Of a stretch of 38,000 nucleotides of DNA, positions 37,196 through 38,000 are shown piece by piece. The position numbers were made by a program, and so were the translations under genes. The number at the start of each line of letters is the position of its first letter. Within the stretch, counting starts at the first letter, position 1. The stretch is from Bacteroidales bacterium (GTDB lineage Bacteria; Bacteroidota; Bacteroidia; Bacteroidales; UBA932): contig JAAZIA010000034.1 of the NCBI GenBank assembly GCA_012510445.1, positions 1-38,000 of the forward strand, written 5' to 3'. The notes under the pieces are model-generated. The model made no database searches. It saw nothing but the letters and a program-made list of their open reading frames with translations, and was not told where the DNA came from.

Positions 37196-37661
37196 ATGAA
37201 ATTATTAAGTTGTGCTTTAGATATTCATATTCTGTTTTTAATCCCTAATGCACTTTATATAGATCTACGTAAATCAGATAACGAAATACAGAAAATTCTG
37301 ATGTTGCTTAAACAGGCACATTGGTTAATTACCACTAAAAACATTCATTTTATTTTAAGCGGTTCCAGCGCAAGAAAATTAAGACATAGTGGAGTAAATC
37401 TGCTTGGCGGGAAGAGCTATACGAAAACACTTATATGAAAACATTTGTATCCGTTTGTAAGTTCCGAAAGCCCTGATTTTGACCTAGTAAAAGCCTGCAA
37501 TAACGGAATGCTGCCTAGGACATTATTTACCGAATTTCCCGACTTGCGTCTTATCTTTTATCATGGTCTCTTTAGATACGTACCCGCGACTGATGAATGG
37601 CATTGACATTATCCCAATAAAAGACTTTCTAACCAGGTTGTGGGATGATGAAATTACTTAA
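37196..37661 (+). pseudogene. Decayed AAA-ATPase of the DUF4143 type
   Basis: Remains of an ATPase widespread in Bacteroidota accessory DNA. The frame from 37196 shows ALYIDL, then EIQKI (from the usual DEVQKIP Walker B) with the intervening residues missing, then the hallmark IHFILSGSSARKLRHSGVNLLGGK. An in-frame TGA at 37436-37438 interrupts it. The same frame continues with PDFDLVKACNNGMLPRTLF to a stop at 37604-37606. In another frame (to 37661) the typical C-terminal FLTRLWDDEI follows, so there is a frameshift and probably a deletion between. The N-terminal P-loop is absent. Family members are found in toxin-like or mobile contexts, but their role is unclear. Confidence 0.7.
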
Positions 37662-37705
37662 TGCCTACAACTATACGATAGCTACGGGGTCTTCGCAAAT
37701 TGTAT

Positions 37706-38000
37706 GTAAAGGTAGGAGGTCGTTATTTTTGACACAGAGCACGTAATTTGCTGTATATGTGCACACTACAAAGGCGATGCCATTTTTAGTTACCTCCTAC
37801 CTTTACTGACTTCTGCTGTTTTACGTAAAGGTAGGAAACTGCTCTACTTAACAAAAAACGCATAATCTGCTGCCTGTAAGCGCTTTGCAAGCCTAGTGCT
37901 GCTTTTAGTTACCTCCTACCTTTACTGACTTCTGCTGTTTTACGTAAAGGTAGGAAGTTGCTATTTTTAACAAAAAGTACACAATCTGCTGCCTGTAAGC
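37706..38000. repeat. 119-bp tandem repeat array with inverted-repeat arms (continues past window end)
   Basis: Units start at 37706, 37825 and 37944, each exactly 119 bp apart; the third is cut at base 38000 after 57 bp. Each begins GTAAAGGTAGGA. About 33 bp from its end each complete unit carries ACCTCCTACCTTTAC, the reverse complement of the unit start (15 bp perfect in unit 1: 37706-37720 with 37792-37806; 12 bp in unit 2: 37825-37836 with 37914-37925). A fixed 18-bp spacer TGACTTCTGCTGTTTTAC joins one unit to the next, so adjacent arms also form a 12-bp hairpin with an 18-nt loop. Unit middles differ by substitution only. No reading frame is apparent. Confidence 0.92.

Noticed and set aside
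37706-38000. CRISPR array or integron attC sites
   Set aside because: The 119-bp units have conserved ends and a related, not unique, middle, unlike CRISPR repeats and spacers. The GTTRRRY/RYYYAAC core needed for attC is not found in the arms, and no cas or integrase gene is in view.

Overview
The window comes from a member of the Bacteroidota, most likely the order Bacteroidales. This rests on several traits: near-consensus TAnnTTTG -7 promoter elements in front of many genes; a fused SecD-SecF; a FloA/NfeD pair; a B12-dependent NrdJ; an S37-type (PS-10) exported peptidase; a GH95 fucosidase-type lipoprotein; and little Shine-Dalgarno signal at starts. I cannot name genus or species from sequence alone. 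Most of the window (1 to about 37.0 kb) is dense, ordinary chromosome with many 1-8 bp stop/start overlaps. Only the last kilobase looks accessory.

Layout. (1) 1-4.3 kb, plus strand: the 3' part of groEL with a strong terminator, a divergent GH95 lipoprotein and endonuclease IV (nfo). (2) 4.25-7.2 kb, minus: tyrS-rbfA and a LolC/LolE-type permease; the permease 3' end overlaps the nfo 3' end by 79 bp on opposite strands. (3) 7.2-11.1 kb, plus: S41 protease lipoprotein, S37 peptidase and a DUF2156 (GNAT-like) protein. (4) 11.0-19.1 kb, minus: ispE and a phosphopantetheinyl transferase, nrdJ, and an Fe-S assembly operon sufB-pnuC-sufC-sufD with a nicotinamide-riboside-type transporter inserted between sufB and sufC. 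(5) 19.1-20.15 kb, plus: a ThiL-like protein that has lost many active-site residues. (6) 20.16-22.8 kb, minus: rnr and lemA. (7) 22.8-27.9 kb, plus: gpmI and dnaE. (8) 27.9-33.2 kb, minus: secDF, a serine hydrolase and ispD. (9) 33.3-36.9 kb, plus: a PD40/SPOR-like exported protein with in-frame minisatellites, nfeD and floA, then tRNA-Ser(GCT) with its own promoter and terminator. (10) 37.0-38.0 kb: a 24-bp minisatellite, a decayed AAA-ATPase (DUF4143-type) pseudogene, and the start of a 119-bp tandem array carrying perfect inverted repeats, which runs off the window end.

The core genes cover isoprenoid precursors (ispD, ispE), translation (tyrS, rbfA, tRNA-Ser), DNA synthesis and repair (dnaE, nrdJ, nfo), RNA decay (rnr), envelope biogenesis and export (secDF, Lol-type permease, nfeD/floA, lemA) and Fe-S assembly. 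I see no defence island, prophage or CRISPR. The best candidates for something undescribed are the 119-bp palindromic array, the degenerate ThiL-like protein divergent from a suf operon carrying pnuC, and the GH95 protein lacking the usual catalytic glutamate.
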